Positions 49,986 to 59,450 of a stretch of DNA of 64,000 bases are shown here, piece by piece (positions within the stretch are counted from its first letter, which is position 1; each line of letters starts with the position of its first letter). The DNA is from Microbulbifer variabilis. GTDB lineage: Bacteria > Pseudomonadota > Gammaproteobacteria > Pseudomonadales > Cellvibrionaceae. The position numbers and the translations under genes are program-made. The notes under the pieces were generated by a model that saw only the letters and a program-made list of their open reading frames with translations, had not been told where the DNA came from and searched no databases. The stretch lies in the NCBI RefSeq assembly GCF_020524905.1, contig NZ_JAIVKI010000001.1, forward strand, positions 434,001 to 498,000, given 5' to 3'.

Positions 49986-50864
49986 TTACTGGGAAACGAA
50001 ACTTTGGTTGTTTTCACCGTGCTGGTGAACTTTGGCGGTCTCATTGTAGCCAAACTGGGCAACGAGGCTGTTATTATTCCAACCGTTTTGAATGGCTTCG
50101 GCGTGATGATTTTCACCGATTTGGCCCAGGTACACATCATTGCCGTAGCCATACTGCATGGTTTTACCAAAATGGTTGCTACCGGCCTGGGAAATATCTG
50201 CCTCGTTATACCAGCCATCCTGATACATTTTGGCTTCATGACTGTGGCCCAGTTGGCGAATATCGGCGTCGTTTTTACCGCCATCCCCCTGGATTAAGTG
50301 GGCCTTGTGAAACTCTCCAATTTGTAAAATATCACCCCGATTCATTTCACCACCTTGCGAGAGCATGGCCTCACTGCCATGGCTACCTACCTGAGTTACA
50401 GTAGCGTTACTGAAATCACTGTTTTGCAAGATAGTTGCCTGGTTGCTACTACCCGATTGTTGGTAGGTCCAAGCGGTATTACCGATACCTTCCTGAGTGT
50501 GGATGGAGAAGCTACTGTGCTCACCAAATTGGAAGGTTAAGGAGTTATTGTCGATGCCAGATTGCTCACTCATTGCGGTATTGTCAGATCCACCTTTCTG
50601 AAAAGCATTCGCGTAGTTACTAGTCCCATCCTGGTATTGAAGAACCGTACTGTGGTGTTCATAGACCTGGATACTAACGGCGGTATTGAACCCCTGATGT
50701 TGCTCCTGATGAACCAGGTTGTGATGGCTACCGGGGCCCGCTTGGTCAACATAAGCGTTGTTGCCAATACCGTTTTGATCCTGATAAGCAGTATTGCTGT
50801 CGGAAAAAGCGTTGCCACTAAGGATTAAGACCATAGCGGCAGGAATTGGGGTAAAAATTTTCAT
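49986..50864 (-). CDS. Long histidine-rich curlin-repeat protein (CsgA-like 1)
   Basis: This 292-residue protein starts at ATG 50864, after a GGAG ribosome site. It has a signal peptide (KIFTPIPAAMVLILSGNAF) and then about a dozen repeats of the curlin type NxAxxxQxG (ENHHAEAIQNGWNNNSLVAQFG). Each repeat forms one strand-loop-strand of an amyloid beta-helix. It is about twice the length of E. coli CsgA. Histidines are frequent (about 18, many in HH or HxH pairs), unlike other members. It is presumably secreted through CsgG encoded at the far end of the cluster. Confidence 0.85.
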   Translation of the reverse strand: MKIFTPIPAAMVLILSGNAFSDSNTAYQDQNGIGNNAYVDQAGPGSHHNLVHQEQHQGFNTAVSIQVYEHHSTVLQYQDGTSNYANAFQKGGSDNTAMSEQSGIDNNSLTFQFGEHSSFSIHTQEGIGNTAWTYQQSGSSNQATILQNSDFSNATVTQVGSHGSEAMLSQGGEMNRGDILQIGEFHKAHLIQGDGGKNDADIRQLGHSHEAKMYQDGWYNEADISQAGSNHFGKTMQYGYGNDVYLGQIGENHHAEAIQNGWNNNSLVAQFGYNETAKVHQHGENNQSFVSQ

Positions 50865-51235
50865 GAGTATCTCCATTACTACTTAAAAAAGAGCATCACG
50901 ATAGGGGACAGCGTAAACTTGCTGATCTGGCGTACTGTGTAGTTAGCGAGAGCTGTTACAGTGAGGCGCTAAAATTTTTCTGGCGGCACCACTGTAATTT
51001 GTCTAGGCAAGCTCGGACGTAAAGTGTCTGAGTAAAAAGGTTGAATCGATAGAAAGTCGAAGAGGGGATAAATCTGGCACATTTTAGTTGACATCCCTGA
51101 TACTGCTTAGGAGTCCATAATTTCGTTCCGTCCCTTTTAGTGTTGCTTCAGTGTCAAAGAAAAGCCATAGGAGAGAAGTGCTATTTGGCTGAGAGAGAAG
51201 TTTTAGCAAAGACTAAATCGAAGGTAAAAGTAATT

Positions 51236-51264
51236 TGAAAAAATGCCAGCAGCAACTGGCATTA
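51236..51264 (-). terminator. Terminator of the second curlin gene
   Basis: On the minus strand ATGCCAG, TTGCTG, CTGGCAT is followed by TTTTTTC. It lies 25 bp after the stop of the gene at 51289. Confidence 0.75.
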
Positions 51265-51288
51265 AATTAAAACAGTCATGGTAAGATC

Positions 51289-52170
51289 TTATTGAATAAT
51301 ATGGCTTTGATTGTTAACTCCTATCTGAAGAATATCAATACTTTGATTTGTTCCGGATTGCCAAAGAGATACATGATTAAAACCGCCAAATTGTCCGGCA
51401 TTCGCCTTAAGGTTGCTGCCAGATTGAACCAAAAAAGCCCCATTGCTAAAGCCCAATTGAGTGACCGATCCAATATTGCTGTCACCTGTTTGAGCAAGAT
51501 CAATCAGGTTATCCACTCCGGTTTGCATCGTTGTCGCACATTGATAGTTGCCTTGCTGAATAGTACTGGTGTTATTGAATCCCCCGCTCTGAACTAAAGA
51601 GGCTTCATGAGAAAATCCTTGCTGGTGACTGTCAACTCTATTTAATAGACCCGTCTGCATAATATTGATATCACCATTAAAGTTTGTTACCTGGCTGGCC
51701 GTTGCTATATTCAGGCGATCATTTTGCTGAATTTGAATACTGTTATTGAACCCCAGTCTTTGAATGGTTAAAGCAAAGTGACTTTGTCCATCCTGGGTGT
51801 GTAAAGAGAAGCCTTGAACCTGGTTGATCTGAAAGGTTATCGATTTGCTATTGGTACCAATCTGCACGCTCTGTCCGGCATTGCCACTCCCGAAAGCCTG
51901 GCTGACCTCAGATGAATGTTGTTGTCCCGTTTGATATTGTGCGACGGTACTACCGACTTCTACTATCTGATTTGCTATTGCGTCGTTATAAAAGCCAATC
52001 TGCTCCTGGATAATTAAGTTACTTTGGTTGAGGGGAGATTGCTGATTAGCGGTTGCATTGTTTCCAATACCAATTTGAACTTGGAGGACAGTTTGGTCAT
52101 CAGCTTGAGCTGAAAGAGAGTAGCTGGTTAGTATGGTGGCAGCGAAAAGCAGCTTGCTAAAGTGCGTCAT
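51289..52170 (-). CDS. Long curlin-repeat protein (CsgA-like 2)
   Basis: This 293-residue protein starts at ATG 52170 with GGAG upstream (MTHFSKLLFAATILTS), and its signal peptide ends SAQAD. About twelve Gln/Asn-rich curlin repeats follow (NASTIQQGNYQC-like units, SNIGSVTQLGFSNGAFLVQSG). A single cysteine sits in YQCATT. It contains fewer histidines and more Ser/Ile than copy 1. Its own terminator and an intergenic gap of about 270 bp upstream suggest separate transcription. It is presumed to be an amyloid fibre subunit or variant. Confidence 0.85.
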   Translation of the reverse strand: MTHFSKLLFAATILTSYSLSAQADDQTVLQVQIGIGNNATANQQSPLNQSNLIIQEQIGFYNDAIANQIVEVGSTVAQYQTGQQHSSEVSQAFGSGNAGQSVQIGTNSKSITFQINQVQGFSLHTQDGQSHFALTIQRLGFNNSIQIQQNDRLNIATASQVTNFNGDINIMQTGLLNRVDSHQQGFSHEASLVQSGGFNNTSTIQQGNYQCATTMQTGVDNLIDLAQTGDSNIGSVTQLGFSNGAFLVQSGSNLKANAGQFGGFNHVSLWQSGTNQSIDILQIGVNNQSHIIQ

Positions 52171-52438
52171 AGGTTTCTCCACAACTGCATAAATGGGAGG
52201 CTTGGTTACCTATTAATTCTTGCTACAAAAAATAAGTGTCACCATGAGAGAATTGTGGGTGGTTTCTGGGACTTAATTCTCAGTAAAGGGCTCTATAGGT
52301 AAGTATTTAAAATATGGTAGGTGTTTAAAGGTAAGTGCTAAAAGGGGAGCACAAAAGGGCTGTACTTGCGGTGGGATAAATAGGTATAGAAGCCAAAAAT
52401 TAACTTTAATCTTTGACTTCTACTGGGATAGGAGATAT

Positions 52439-53329
52439 TTATTGGTTCACTATGGCAGTGTTGCCGTAGCCGGTTTGGGTAATATTTGTCGATTCAGAAA
52501 AACCGCTTTGTATCACTGTAGCTGTATTCATGCCGCCAGATTGATTAACAACTACCATGTGTCCACCACCCAAACCACCATTGCCTGACTGCATAATCGT
52601 AGCTTGGTTCAGATAGCCATCCTGAGTGACAAAGGCACTGTTGTACCAAGAAACTTGAACAATTGTGCTGTGGTTACTTTCGCCTTTTTGCAGGATATCC
52701 GCTTCGTTATACATGTCGGACTGGGAAATTTCGGCAGAATGTGAAAATCCTGTTTGGGAGATATGTGCATAGTGGCCAGTCCCTTTCTGGCTAATCATTG
52801 CTTCGTGGTAGGAGCCGTCTTGGAAAATATGTGCCTCTGAATTAAAGCTGGCATACTGACCAACTAATGCGCCATGAATATGGCCTTTTTGTTCGATAAT
52901 TGAGATATTGTCACTACCTAGATGCTGTTGAATTTCCGCCTCATTACCGATGCCATTCTGATGTATTTTAGCTTGGCTATTTTGTGTAGAAACCTGATAG
53001 GTATTGGCGTGGTTATCCATACCCATCTGAAAAATCAGGGCTTCATTTCCAATACCTCCCATTTGCAGGCTGTAGACTTCGTTTAGTTTATCTTCTTGAA
53101 CCTGGTAAATGAGGCTATCAGTTTCATTTTTCTGAGCGGCTTCAGCACTATTGAGATTGCCACTCTGTAAGATTTCTATTGAACTGTCGATAGTACTGTT
53201 GTCAGTTTGATCAACAAAAGCGTTATTGATGTTGCCATTTTGCTCTAACGTTGTTGTGTTTCCTGCCGCATATGTGAGCCCGCTAGCAGACGCCATAATT
53301 GACAGCGACAGAGCTGTAATCTTTTTCAC
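52439..53329 (-). CDS. Long curlin-repeat protein (CsgA-like 3)
   Basis: This 296-residue protein has a signal peptide ending TYAAG, then about twelve curlin repeats (NEADILQKGESNHSTIVQVS, NTATVIQSGFSESTNITQTG). It is histidine-containing (about 12) and ends with the same TAIVNQ-type closing strand as other copies. A glycine-rich insertion NGGLGGGHM interrupts the repeat register near residue 250. It is preceded by a separate promoter-sized gap of about 400 bp. Assigned as a CsgA-type fibre subunit. Confidence 0.86.
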   Translation of the reverse strand: MKKITALSLSIMASASGLTYAAGNTTTLEQNGNINNAFVDQTDNSTIDSSIEILQSGNLNSAEAAQKNETDSLIYQVQEDKLNEVYSLQMGGIGNEALIFQMGMDNHANTYQVSTQNSQAKIHQNGIGNEAEIQQHLGSDNISIIEQKGHIHGALVGQYASFNSEAHIFQDGSYHEAMISQKGTGHYAHISQTGFSHSAEISQSDMYNEADILQKGESNHSTIVQVSWYNSAFVTQDGYLNQATIMQSGNGGLGGGHMVVVNQSGGMNTATVIQSGFSESTNITQTGYGNTAIVNQ

Positions 53330-53682
53330 GTTTAACTCCTGTATACTGCTGCGTATATTTCTTTCTGGGGGTATCCTTGTAAACTCGCTAGTTTATTGGT
53401 GCCCTGTGATTTTTAATAAATCATTTTTCTGATTTAACTTTAGTTGAGTCAATTCAGTAAACATTATTTTTGACATTAAAAGCTTTTGAAAGTCGTTTAA
53501 TGTTTAAGTTTTTTCTGTGGGTTGAATGATTGACGTTATTTTTTTATTGGTGTGTCAAATAATGATTTTCGATTGCGGGAGTTAAGAGTTAATTTCTATT
53601 TTCCGTCGTTCGTGTGTGGTATGCCCTCATGATTTTAGTAATCAAGTTTGTGAGGGATAGATTGGAATGCGTTTTGGGAGGG

Positions 53683-53707
53683 GAGCTGACCCGGTTAGGG
53701 TCAGCTC
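53683..53707. terminator. Hairpin downstream of the fourth curlin gene
   Basis: GAGCTGACCC and GGGTCAGCTC form a 10-bp stem 24 bp after the stop at 53731. There is no U-run on the minus strand, so intrinsic termination is only possible. Confidence 0.45.
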
Positions 53708-53730
53708 TTATATGAACTCAAGCAATAATT

Positions 53731-54753
53731 CTACGGAAACATAAACATATGGCCATCACCATTCTGAGTGACGGATATATTGCTAGCGAAATTTTGTGTT
53801 ACATTGATTACATTCATATTGCCATTTTGAATGGCTTCCATTGTGGCATTATCTGTATTCTGAGTAATGAAGGTCATATTAGCATCGCCTCCAAACTGAC
53901 TTACGGTGGATGAGTTCGTATTGCCAGACTGGGCTACTTGAGCAACGTTACTTTTGGTTAATTGTTCAATAAAAGACTCGTTATTATTTCCCGACTGGTT
54001 AACTACAGCTAAGTTGAATTCCCAATACTGCTCGATGTCACTGGTGTTTCCATTACCTGATTGAGCGACACTAAGCGTGTTGGGGCCAATTTTCTGGAAA
54101 GAATTAGAGGTATTTCCTGATCCGCCTATTTGCGAGACAGTTGCAAGTTGACCTCTACCCTGTTGGTAGACGTCAATGGAATTGAAAAAGCCACCAATCT
54201 GTGTAGTCGTAGCTGAATTGAGGCCAGAACCTCCTGATTTTTGACTAACAACAGTAGAATTTCCTACTCCAAAAGATTGATTTACCTCCGCAAAGTTTGG
54301 CCCGGCAACCATCTCCTGGTTTACTGTGGCTGAGTTTCCAAGGACAACAAATTGGTTAATTTGTGCAGACTGAAGAGTGCCATTTTGAGCAATTGAAGCC
54401 GATGATCCGATGGCAGCCGTCTGGCTGGTACCGGCCAAGTTCATGTCGCCCACCTGGGTAACTAAGGCAGAGGAAAGAAAAACAGTATTCTGCACGGAAT
54501 TTGCAATGTTCGCGTCGCCGGTCTGAGTATGGCCAATCAAACCAAAACTAGTGAGGCCTGTTTGCTGGGGAACAGAGACGTTGACGTCGCCATTCTGCGT
54601 AACGACAATAGCACTATTGGTCACAGTGGCGTCAACAGTAGGGGCTACGGCATTTCCCATACCAGCCTGATTGACGATAATTGTCTGGGCCAGAGTTCCA
54701 CTGGCGGCAATTGCCAGGAAAATACCAGCAGCAATCGGGGTATACTTTTTCAT
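53731..54753 (-). CDS. Longest curlin-repeat protein (CsgA-like 4)
   Basis: This 340-residue protein has a signal peptide ending GTLAQT, then irregular curlin repeats poor in charge and rich in Val, Ser, Asn and Gln (NSAIVVTQNGDVN, NTSNSFQKIGPNT, NSSTVSQFGGDAN). Unlike the others it ends VTQNGDGHMFMFP, with a short Met/Phe tail instead of a closing strand. It lacks the His enrichment of copy 1. It is probably a fibre subunit variant or a capping or nucleating subunit. Confidence 0.85.
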   Translation of the reverse strand: MKKYTPIAAGIFLAIAASGTLAQTIIVNQAGMGNAVAPTVDATVTNSAIVVTQNGDVNVSVPQQTGLTSFGLIGHTQTGDANIANSVQNTVFLSSALVTQVGDMNLAGTSQTAAIGSSASIAQNGTLQSAQINQFVVLGNSATVNQEMVAGPNFAEVNQSFGVGNSTVVSQKSGGSGLNSATTTQIGGFFNSIDVYQQGRGQLATVSQIGGSGNTSNSFQKIGPNTLSVAQSGNGNTSDIEQYWEFNLAVVNQSGNNNESFIEQLTKSNVAQVAQSGNTNSSTVSQFGGDANMTFITQNTDNATMEAIQNGNMNVINVTQNFASNISVTQNGDGHMFMFP

Positions 54754-55201
54754 CGGTTACTCCTTAGAGATATCAGATTTAGCTTGAAAGCTTATTTGCT
54801 AGAGAGATTATCAAAACAGCATCGGAAGCTTGCGTGAAAATTTATTTTCCTGGTGTGGGGAAAAATCGTTGAGGTTTTTTTCCAGGAGTTTCAAATGGAC
54901 GCTAGGCCCATATTGAGTTCTAGGAAAAAACATAGGTACCTCGTAGAATTCAGCTTGATGCTGAGTAGAGTCTTGTGGGAATGATAAGAAACAGCCATAG
55001 GAGATAAGTTTCGATCACCTAGGAAGAAAGTGTGTTTTTCATCCGCATAGATATTCGAGTGCCACAGGGTTTTTTCTTAAATAGCCGTGAGTTATAGGGA
55101 AATGTATTTAGCGAAAATAACTGCTGGGTTACCGTCTTGTTGGACCGCTGGCTTAAATAAGGTCGCAAAATCTCTTCTTACTTACAGGATAAACTTTCCA
55201 T

Positions 55202-55232
55202 AAAAAAGGCGGTCAAATAATGACCGCCTCAA
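55202..55232 (-). terminator. Terminator of the fifth curlin gene
   Basis: On the minus strand GAGGCGGTCA, TTATT, TGACCGCC is followed by TTTTTTA. It lies 30 bp after the stop at 55265. Confidence 0.85.
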
Positions 55233-55264
55233 GATATTCTCTCTCTAAGAAGCTACAGTAAGAT

Positions 55265-56146
55265 CTACTGTAAAATCACGCCGACATTACCTATGCCTAC
55301 TTGGTTTGCGATTGCAGTTTCATTAAGACCAAGTTGAGTTGTTGTGTGGAGGTTGAGCAATCCAGTCTGGGAGGTAAATGAATCGTTACCTATACCTGCT
55401 TGGACAGTGGTTGCAGCATTTAAGATACCATTTTGACTAGTAAGAGCGGCATTAAGAGAACCTGTCTGACCATGAAAAGCAAGGTTCAATGCGCCATCCT
55501 GCTCTATGAATGATCCGTTAAAAGAGCCGGCTTGAACGGCTGTAGCGCTGTTCAGTGCACCGGTCTGAGTTGAAGAAGAGAGGTTAACAATTCCTACTTG
55601 TGTGTGGAAGGCAGCGTTTAGAACACCAGTTTGATTTACTGTGGCAAAATTGCCTGCACCTAGTGGTTGAATAACCGCAGCTAGATTAAGTAGCCCGTTT
55701 TGATTGATAGTGGCTGTATCAAACGTGCTTATAACCTGCAATGTACTTGCAAAGTTGAAACCGCCAGCTTGGTTAATACTTGCAGAGCTTCCTAAAGCTG
55801 GGGCTGTCTGAGTGGTTAGGCCAAAGTTACCTATCCCCCCTTGAGTGATAGCTGCAGATGTGGCGGTTGAGCCTGCTTGGAAAGATGTCGCCGCATTGAA
55901 GGCGCCGGTCTGTGTATGAGCGATATTGTTGAAACTGGCGCCTACAGATTGCACTGCGGTCGAAACATTTAATAATCCAGCTTGGGTCTGAAAAATGCTG
56001 TTGTTGTTAACAAGGGGACCGACTTGTACCGCAGTTGCCACGTTTGTAACACCTGCCTGGGTCTGAACTGCCGTGTTGTTATCTGCGAGGGCTCCTGCAG
56101 TAGCAGTAAGAGCGATTGCAGCGGCGATTGGAGCTAACTTTTTCAT
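55265..56146 (-). CDS. Long regular curlin-repeat protein (CsgA-like 5)
   Basis: This 293-residue protein has a signal peptide ending GALAD, then the most regular repeats of the cluster: half-repeats of about 11 residues with NxAxxxQxG (LNAATTVQAGIGNDSFTSQTG), about a dozen full repeats. It is almost free of charged residues and rich in Ala, Thr, Asn and Gln, so it is probably highly amyloidogenic. It lies nearest the csgB/csgG operon but is separated by about 970 bp. It is a plausible main fibre subunit. Confidence 0.87.
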   Translation of the reverse strand: MKKLAPIAAAIALTATAGALADNNTAVQTQAGVTNVATAVQVGPLVNNNSIFQTQAGLLNVSTAVQSVGASFNNIAHTQTGAFNAATSFQAGSTATSAAITQGGIGNFGLTTQTAPALGSSASINQAGGFNFASTLQVISTFDTATINQNGLLNLAAVIQPLGAGNFATVNQTGVLNAAFHTQVGIVNLSSSTQTGALNSATAVQAGSFNGSFIEQDGALNLAFHGQTGSLNAALTSQNGILNAATTVQAGIGNDSFTSQTGLLNLHTTTQLGLNETAIANQVGIGNVGVILQ

Positions 56147-57116
56147 CGTAAACCTCTAACTTCCTATTACGTGTAAATGACATCCATTGTAAAAAGGTGA
56201 TCGGTAGTTCTACTGGTGCGATATACCGAAGTTACCAATACCGACCCGAAAGGTAACTAGGGATTCTTTAAACCAAATTTGAATGGTATTTTTTACTGCC
56301 AGAGCTTCTGATTACTGCTTCTGTGTACAGATAGATGCAAAGACAATTAGGGGAGGGAATAACGTCATAATATAGTACTCCTTTACTGCAGACGTTAAAG
56401 TAATCAACACTATCCTGTGTTGATTGACACTAGAACATTTTCTTGTACTAGAGCCAGATTAGCTACATGCTTCCCTTGAAGGGATTTAATTCACTGTAAA
56501 CTAACGAGTGAATACTGCTGCCAGCAAATTTCACTTCCTTAATGCTGGACAAATTTCACAATAACGGCTTTCATGCTACCATGCCGATTGGGGAGGTTAG
56601 GTGTCTCCCAGATACTGCATTGGAGACCACTCTTTAGAGAGGGCCAGTTTGGCTTTGAGAGTTTGATCTCTAAACAACCTAAAGTCTGCATGACAAAATG
56701 TCCAAGAGGTGTAAAACAACATTCGATCAGATATGTATTGAGTTTTGTCTCAAATAGAGCTGTTCGCTATAGGACATAAGTCACTAAAAAGTAGGAATAT
56801 AGTTCTTTTATTTTTACTGACTCTTTAATAGGTAGGTTGAGTTTTAGTTTGAGTCTTTTGAATGTTGTTTGTTCTAGAAAAGCGGGAGTAAAAAGGAGAT
56901 TCTTAAGTTTTTACGAAGCACAGTTCTTTTGGATCACATCCTAGAAGCTTTTCATGATAAAAATAGAGAAGAACTCTTATATGGGGAAAGGGAAAACATT
57001 GTGATGAGGTTTGTCAGAAGAAGCCAGGCTGTTACTCCTGGCAACTTTGCGGGACGTTTTTTGTGGAGATACCAGAAAAATCTTTGGGACCGTGTGGCTT
57101 TGAAAGATACGTATAT
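56147..57116. other. Long gene-free region between curlin gene 5 and csgB
   Basis: About 970 bp, AT-rich. Plus-strand open frames at 56573-56779 and 56929-57120 lack ribosome sites and family resemblance. The part next to 56146 must contain the promoter of the curlin gene. No terminator for csgB was recognised, so its transcript may extend here. Confidence 0.45.
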
Positions 57117-57656
57117 TTAATCGAATTGGCGAATATAGGTTGTAGTCGCTGTACCCATTACGGTTACTGAGGTATGTAATCCATGGCCACTCTGGTAGAT
57201 ATTCACTTTGTGTAACATTCCTATTTCCTCCACATGGGCGCTGTTCTGCATGCCAAACTGGGAAATACCGGCGGAATTACCCACACCATATTGATCGATA
57301 TCTATCAAGTTTTCATAACCTACCTGGATTAATCCACTAAGATTTTGTTCGCCTACTTGACGTGAAAGTACGACGTTGTTTTCTCCTGCCTGTGTCACCG
57401 AGAGATTATTCCTATTGCCATCTTGGTGTGCAGATGTGTAATTGGTTCTCCCTGACTGGCGTACATTAACATTGTTCACGCCACCTTCTTGGTTGATTAC
57501 CGAGAGATTGGAAACGGACAGTAAATTTGCCGAACTCAATTCGCTACTTAGGGCCAACTCGCTGTTGGCATCGAGATCAGTGGCAGTACAAACCTCCGTG
57601 CATAAACTGAAGAAAACGGTTGCGAGTAAAATAGGATATTTATGACTGCTTGGCAT
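57117..57656 (-). CDS. csgB: Curlin minor subunit / nucleator CsgB
   Basis: This 179-residue protein has a signal peptide ending TEVCTA and about five curlin repeats (NVNVRQSGRTNYTSAHQDG, NLIDIDQYGVGNSAGISQFG). A more basic, less regular last repeat (TATTTYIRQFD) is the region that anchors CsgB in E. coli. It is far shorter than the five subunit genes and lies 43 bp behind csgG in the same operon. Together these point to the surface nucleator that templates polymerisation of the long curlins. Confidence 0.85.
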   Translation of the reverse strand: MPSSHKYPILLATVFFSLCTEVCTATDLDANSELALSSELSSANLLSVSNLSVINQEGGVNNVNVRQSGRTNYTSAHQDGNRNNLSVTQAGENNVVLSRQVGEQNLSGLIQVGYENLIDIDQYGVGNSAGISQFGMQNSAHVEEIGMLHKVNIYQSGHGLHTSVTVMGTATTTYIRQFD

Positions 57657-57699
57657 AGTTCCCTCTATCGCTGTTAACTACTGATACCAATTACGAAGG

Positions 57700-58572
57700 C
57701 TACATAATGACCGTGCTGTCGTTTAAATAGTATTGCAGTATGGGGTTGTTGATATCATCGGGATTCGCCAATGCCCAGGAGTTGTGCACAATGCCTTCAC
57801 TGATCAGGTGAATCACCGCAGATTCCATGGCTGAAAGCATAGCAAGCTGAGCGGGCTCGTTATAGGTTACCCCGGCTTCCATTTCTAATAGGCGCCTGAA
57901 TTTTACATAACGAAATACATCGGCACTAATTGCTTTGGAGTAGACGGTTTTTGATGTCAAGACCGAGTGTAATATTCTTCCTGAGCGTATATCTATGGCA
58001 CGCAGGTTAACGGTTACCTGATCGACACGATACTGTTCATCCGCACCGATACCAAAGTATCTCGCCCCGGCACCACCGGTCTGTATGTTTTGGTCATAGG
58101 CAACAATGCCACCCTCAAGGAGTACGTTGGCTGCAATCAGGGTTGGCAGTGGAATACTATTATTGGCTGGCGCATCCGGTTTGCTGAGCCCTGCGCGGAT
58201 AATCTTTCGCTCTGTTAACAGGTTCTGTAAACCCTCACGCTCTAGAGCAATAAACCAGCCAGACTCGTTGAGTACATCCATCAACATGGCTGCACCACCC
58301 TGGGTAACTGCGGTGGAGAAACTGCTGTTAGGCGCTGGCTTGTATTGCCCTGTTTGATCGCGAAAGCTGTACACAGCAGCCAGGATTTTACCTTTCGGCT
58401 CCGGTAGATTTACCAAGTCCCGATAAGTGTTCATACGTGGGGTCAGCATGGCATCGGTACGCCCGGGGCCGAAGAGGGCATCACCAACACTTTTAATTGC
58501 AGAACACCCGCTTAAAGTGAGTGTGAACGCCAGTGCGGGCAAGGCTATGGCTTTTTTTATTGCATTACGCAT
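57700..58572 (-). CDS. csgG: Curli secretion channel lipoprotein CsgG
   Basis: This 290-residue lipoprotein has lipobox LTLSGC near residue 23. It has CsgG family motifs: DLVNLPEPKGKILAAVYSFRDQTGQYK, FSTAVTQGGAAMLMDVLNESGWF, and a transmembrane beta region (YFGIGADEQYRVDQVTVNLRAID). It forms the nonameric outer-membrane channel through which curlins leave. It follows csgF after 30 bp. Confidence 0.97.
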   Translation of the reverse strand: MRNAIKKAIALPALAFTLTLSGCSAIKSVGDALFGPGRTDAMLTPRMNTYRDLVNLPEPKGKILAAVYSFRDQTGQYKPAPNSSFSTAVTQGGAAMLMDVLNESGWFIALEREGLQNLLTERKIIRAGLSKPDAPANNSIPLPTLIAANVLLEGGIVAYDQNIQTGGAGARYFGIGADEQYRVDQVTVNLRAIDIRSGRILHSVLTSKTVYSKAISADVFRYVKFRRLLEMEAGVTYNEPAQLAMLSAMESAVIHLISEGIVHNSWALANPDDINNPILQYYLNDSTVIM

Positions 58573-58602
58573 TGCCAGTTTTCCTTCAGAGTTGATTCTT
58601 AT

Positions 58603-59022
58603 CTAGTTCGTGGGGTTTAGTCCACTAACAACGATCTCACTTTTATCTCCAGTATTTCTGTCTGTAATCAACACGGTGAGAACACCGTCATTGTCGACAA
58701 TCTGTACGATGAAATCGTCGGTAATTAATTCACCACTGTTGCCATCACCGACATCTGTTAAGAGTTGGTTGAGTAGTCGTGTCTCCAAGGAGTCGGTAAA
58801 ACGATCCAGGGCACTTGGTTGTTCGTAAAAGCTGTCGTGCTTGTCTGGATCATCATGATCATCCTGCGACTGTGCATTTTGTAGTAAGTAGGTGCCGTTT
58901 AAAGGATTGCCACCAAAGTTTGGATTGATTGGTTCGTAAATTAATTCGGTTGCAATTACAGTGCTGCAGGAAAATACGCTGCTCGCCAGGATGGCTGGAT
59001 AAATGAGACACTTCTTGTTCAT
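58603..59022 (-). CDS. csgF: Curli assembly factor CsgF
   Basis: This 139-residue protein has a signal peptide ending VIATE and the CsgF N-terminal motif LIYEPINPNFGGNPLNGTYLL, which inserts into the CsgG pore. A C-terminal beta domain follows (DDFIVQIVDNDGVLTVLITD). It couples secretion to nucleation by CsgB. The ATG overlaps the csgE stop by one base (TAATG). Confidence 0.97.
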   Translation of the reverse strand: MNKKCLIYPAILASSVFSCSTVIATELIYEPINPNFGGNPLNGTYLLQNAQSQDDHDDPDKHDSFYEQPSALDRFTDSLETRLLNQLLTDVGDGNSGELITDDFIVQIVDNDGVLTVLITDRNTGDKSEIVVSGLNPTN

Positions 59023-59450
59023 TAGAATTCGTCCTTTCCCAAATCAAAATTATCTATAAAGGCACTGCTCACGCGATCTTGTAAAACCGCCTCATTAATG
59101 TATTGAGCGGCCTCATCGGCCAAGCGGTGAATGTTATTGGTGCTTGGGCTGATAAAGCGTCTAAAAACAATTTTGTCGTTATAGGTAACCCATATCAGAT
59201 TTCCCCAGCGAGCTGAGGGGCGTTCGTAAACAGTTAAGTTATAAGTGGCATCAGGATAATTTAGATTTCTGTATTCACTGAGATATCTGGCAAAATCATG
59301 ACCTGTTCGGGTAATTGTTCGATCGATGTTAAACCCGCTGATTTCGTCTTCCAGTCTTCCTGAATCGGTATCTGCTTCAGGGACTGTGGTGTCATCCTGA
59401 GCAACTCCTACTAATGCAAAGAAGGCGAAAACCAGCGGGGTTAATCTCAT
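59022..59450 (-). CDS. csgE: Curli secretion specificity factor CsgE
   Basis: This 142-residue protein has a short signal peptide, then an acidic stretch and the CsgE core (GFNIDRTITRTGHDFARYLSEYRN, LTVYERPSARWGNLIWVTYND, VFRRFISPSTNNI). It caps the periplasmic side of CsgG and selects substrates. It overlaps csgD by 4 bases and csgF by 1, so the three are translationally coupled. Confidence 0.96.
   Translation of the reverse strand: MRLTPLVFAFFALVGVAQDDTTVPEADTDSGRLEDEISGFNIDRTITRTGHDFARYLSEYRNLNYPDATYNLTVYERPSARWGNLIWVTYNDKIVFRRFISPSTNNIHRLADEAAQYINEAVLQDRVSSAFIDNFDLGKDEF

Noticed and set aside
49986-56146. Curlin genes as recent tandem duplications (nucleotide repeats)
   Set aside because: The proteins differ strongly in composition and the DNA shows no long identical stretches; they are old paralogues.
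56929-57120. 63-codon plus-strand frame with TTG start convergent with csgB
   Set aside because: No ribosome site close to the start and no family resemblance; treated as chance in an AT-rich gap.
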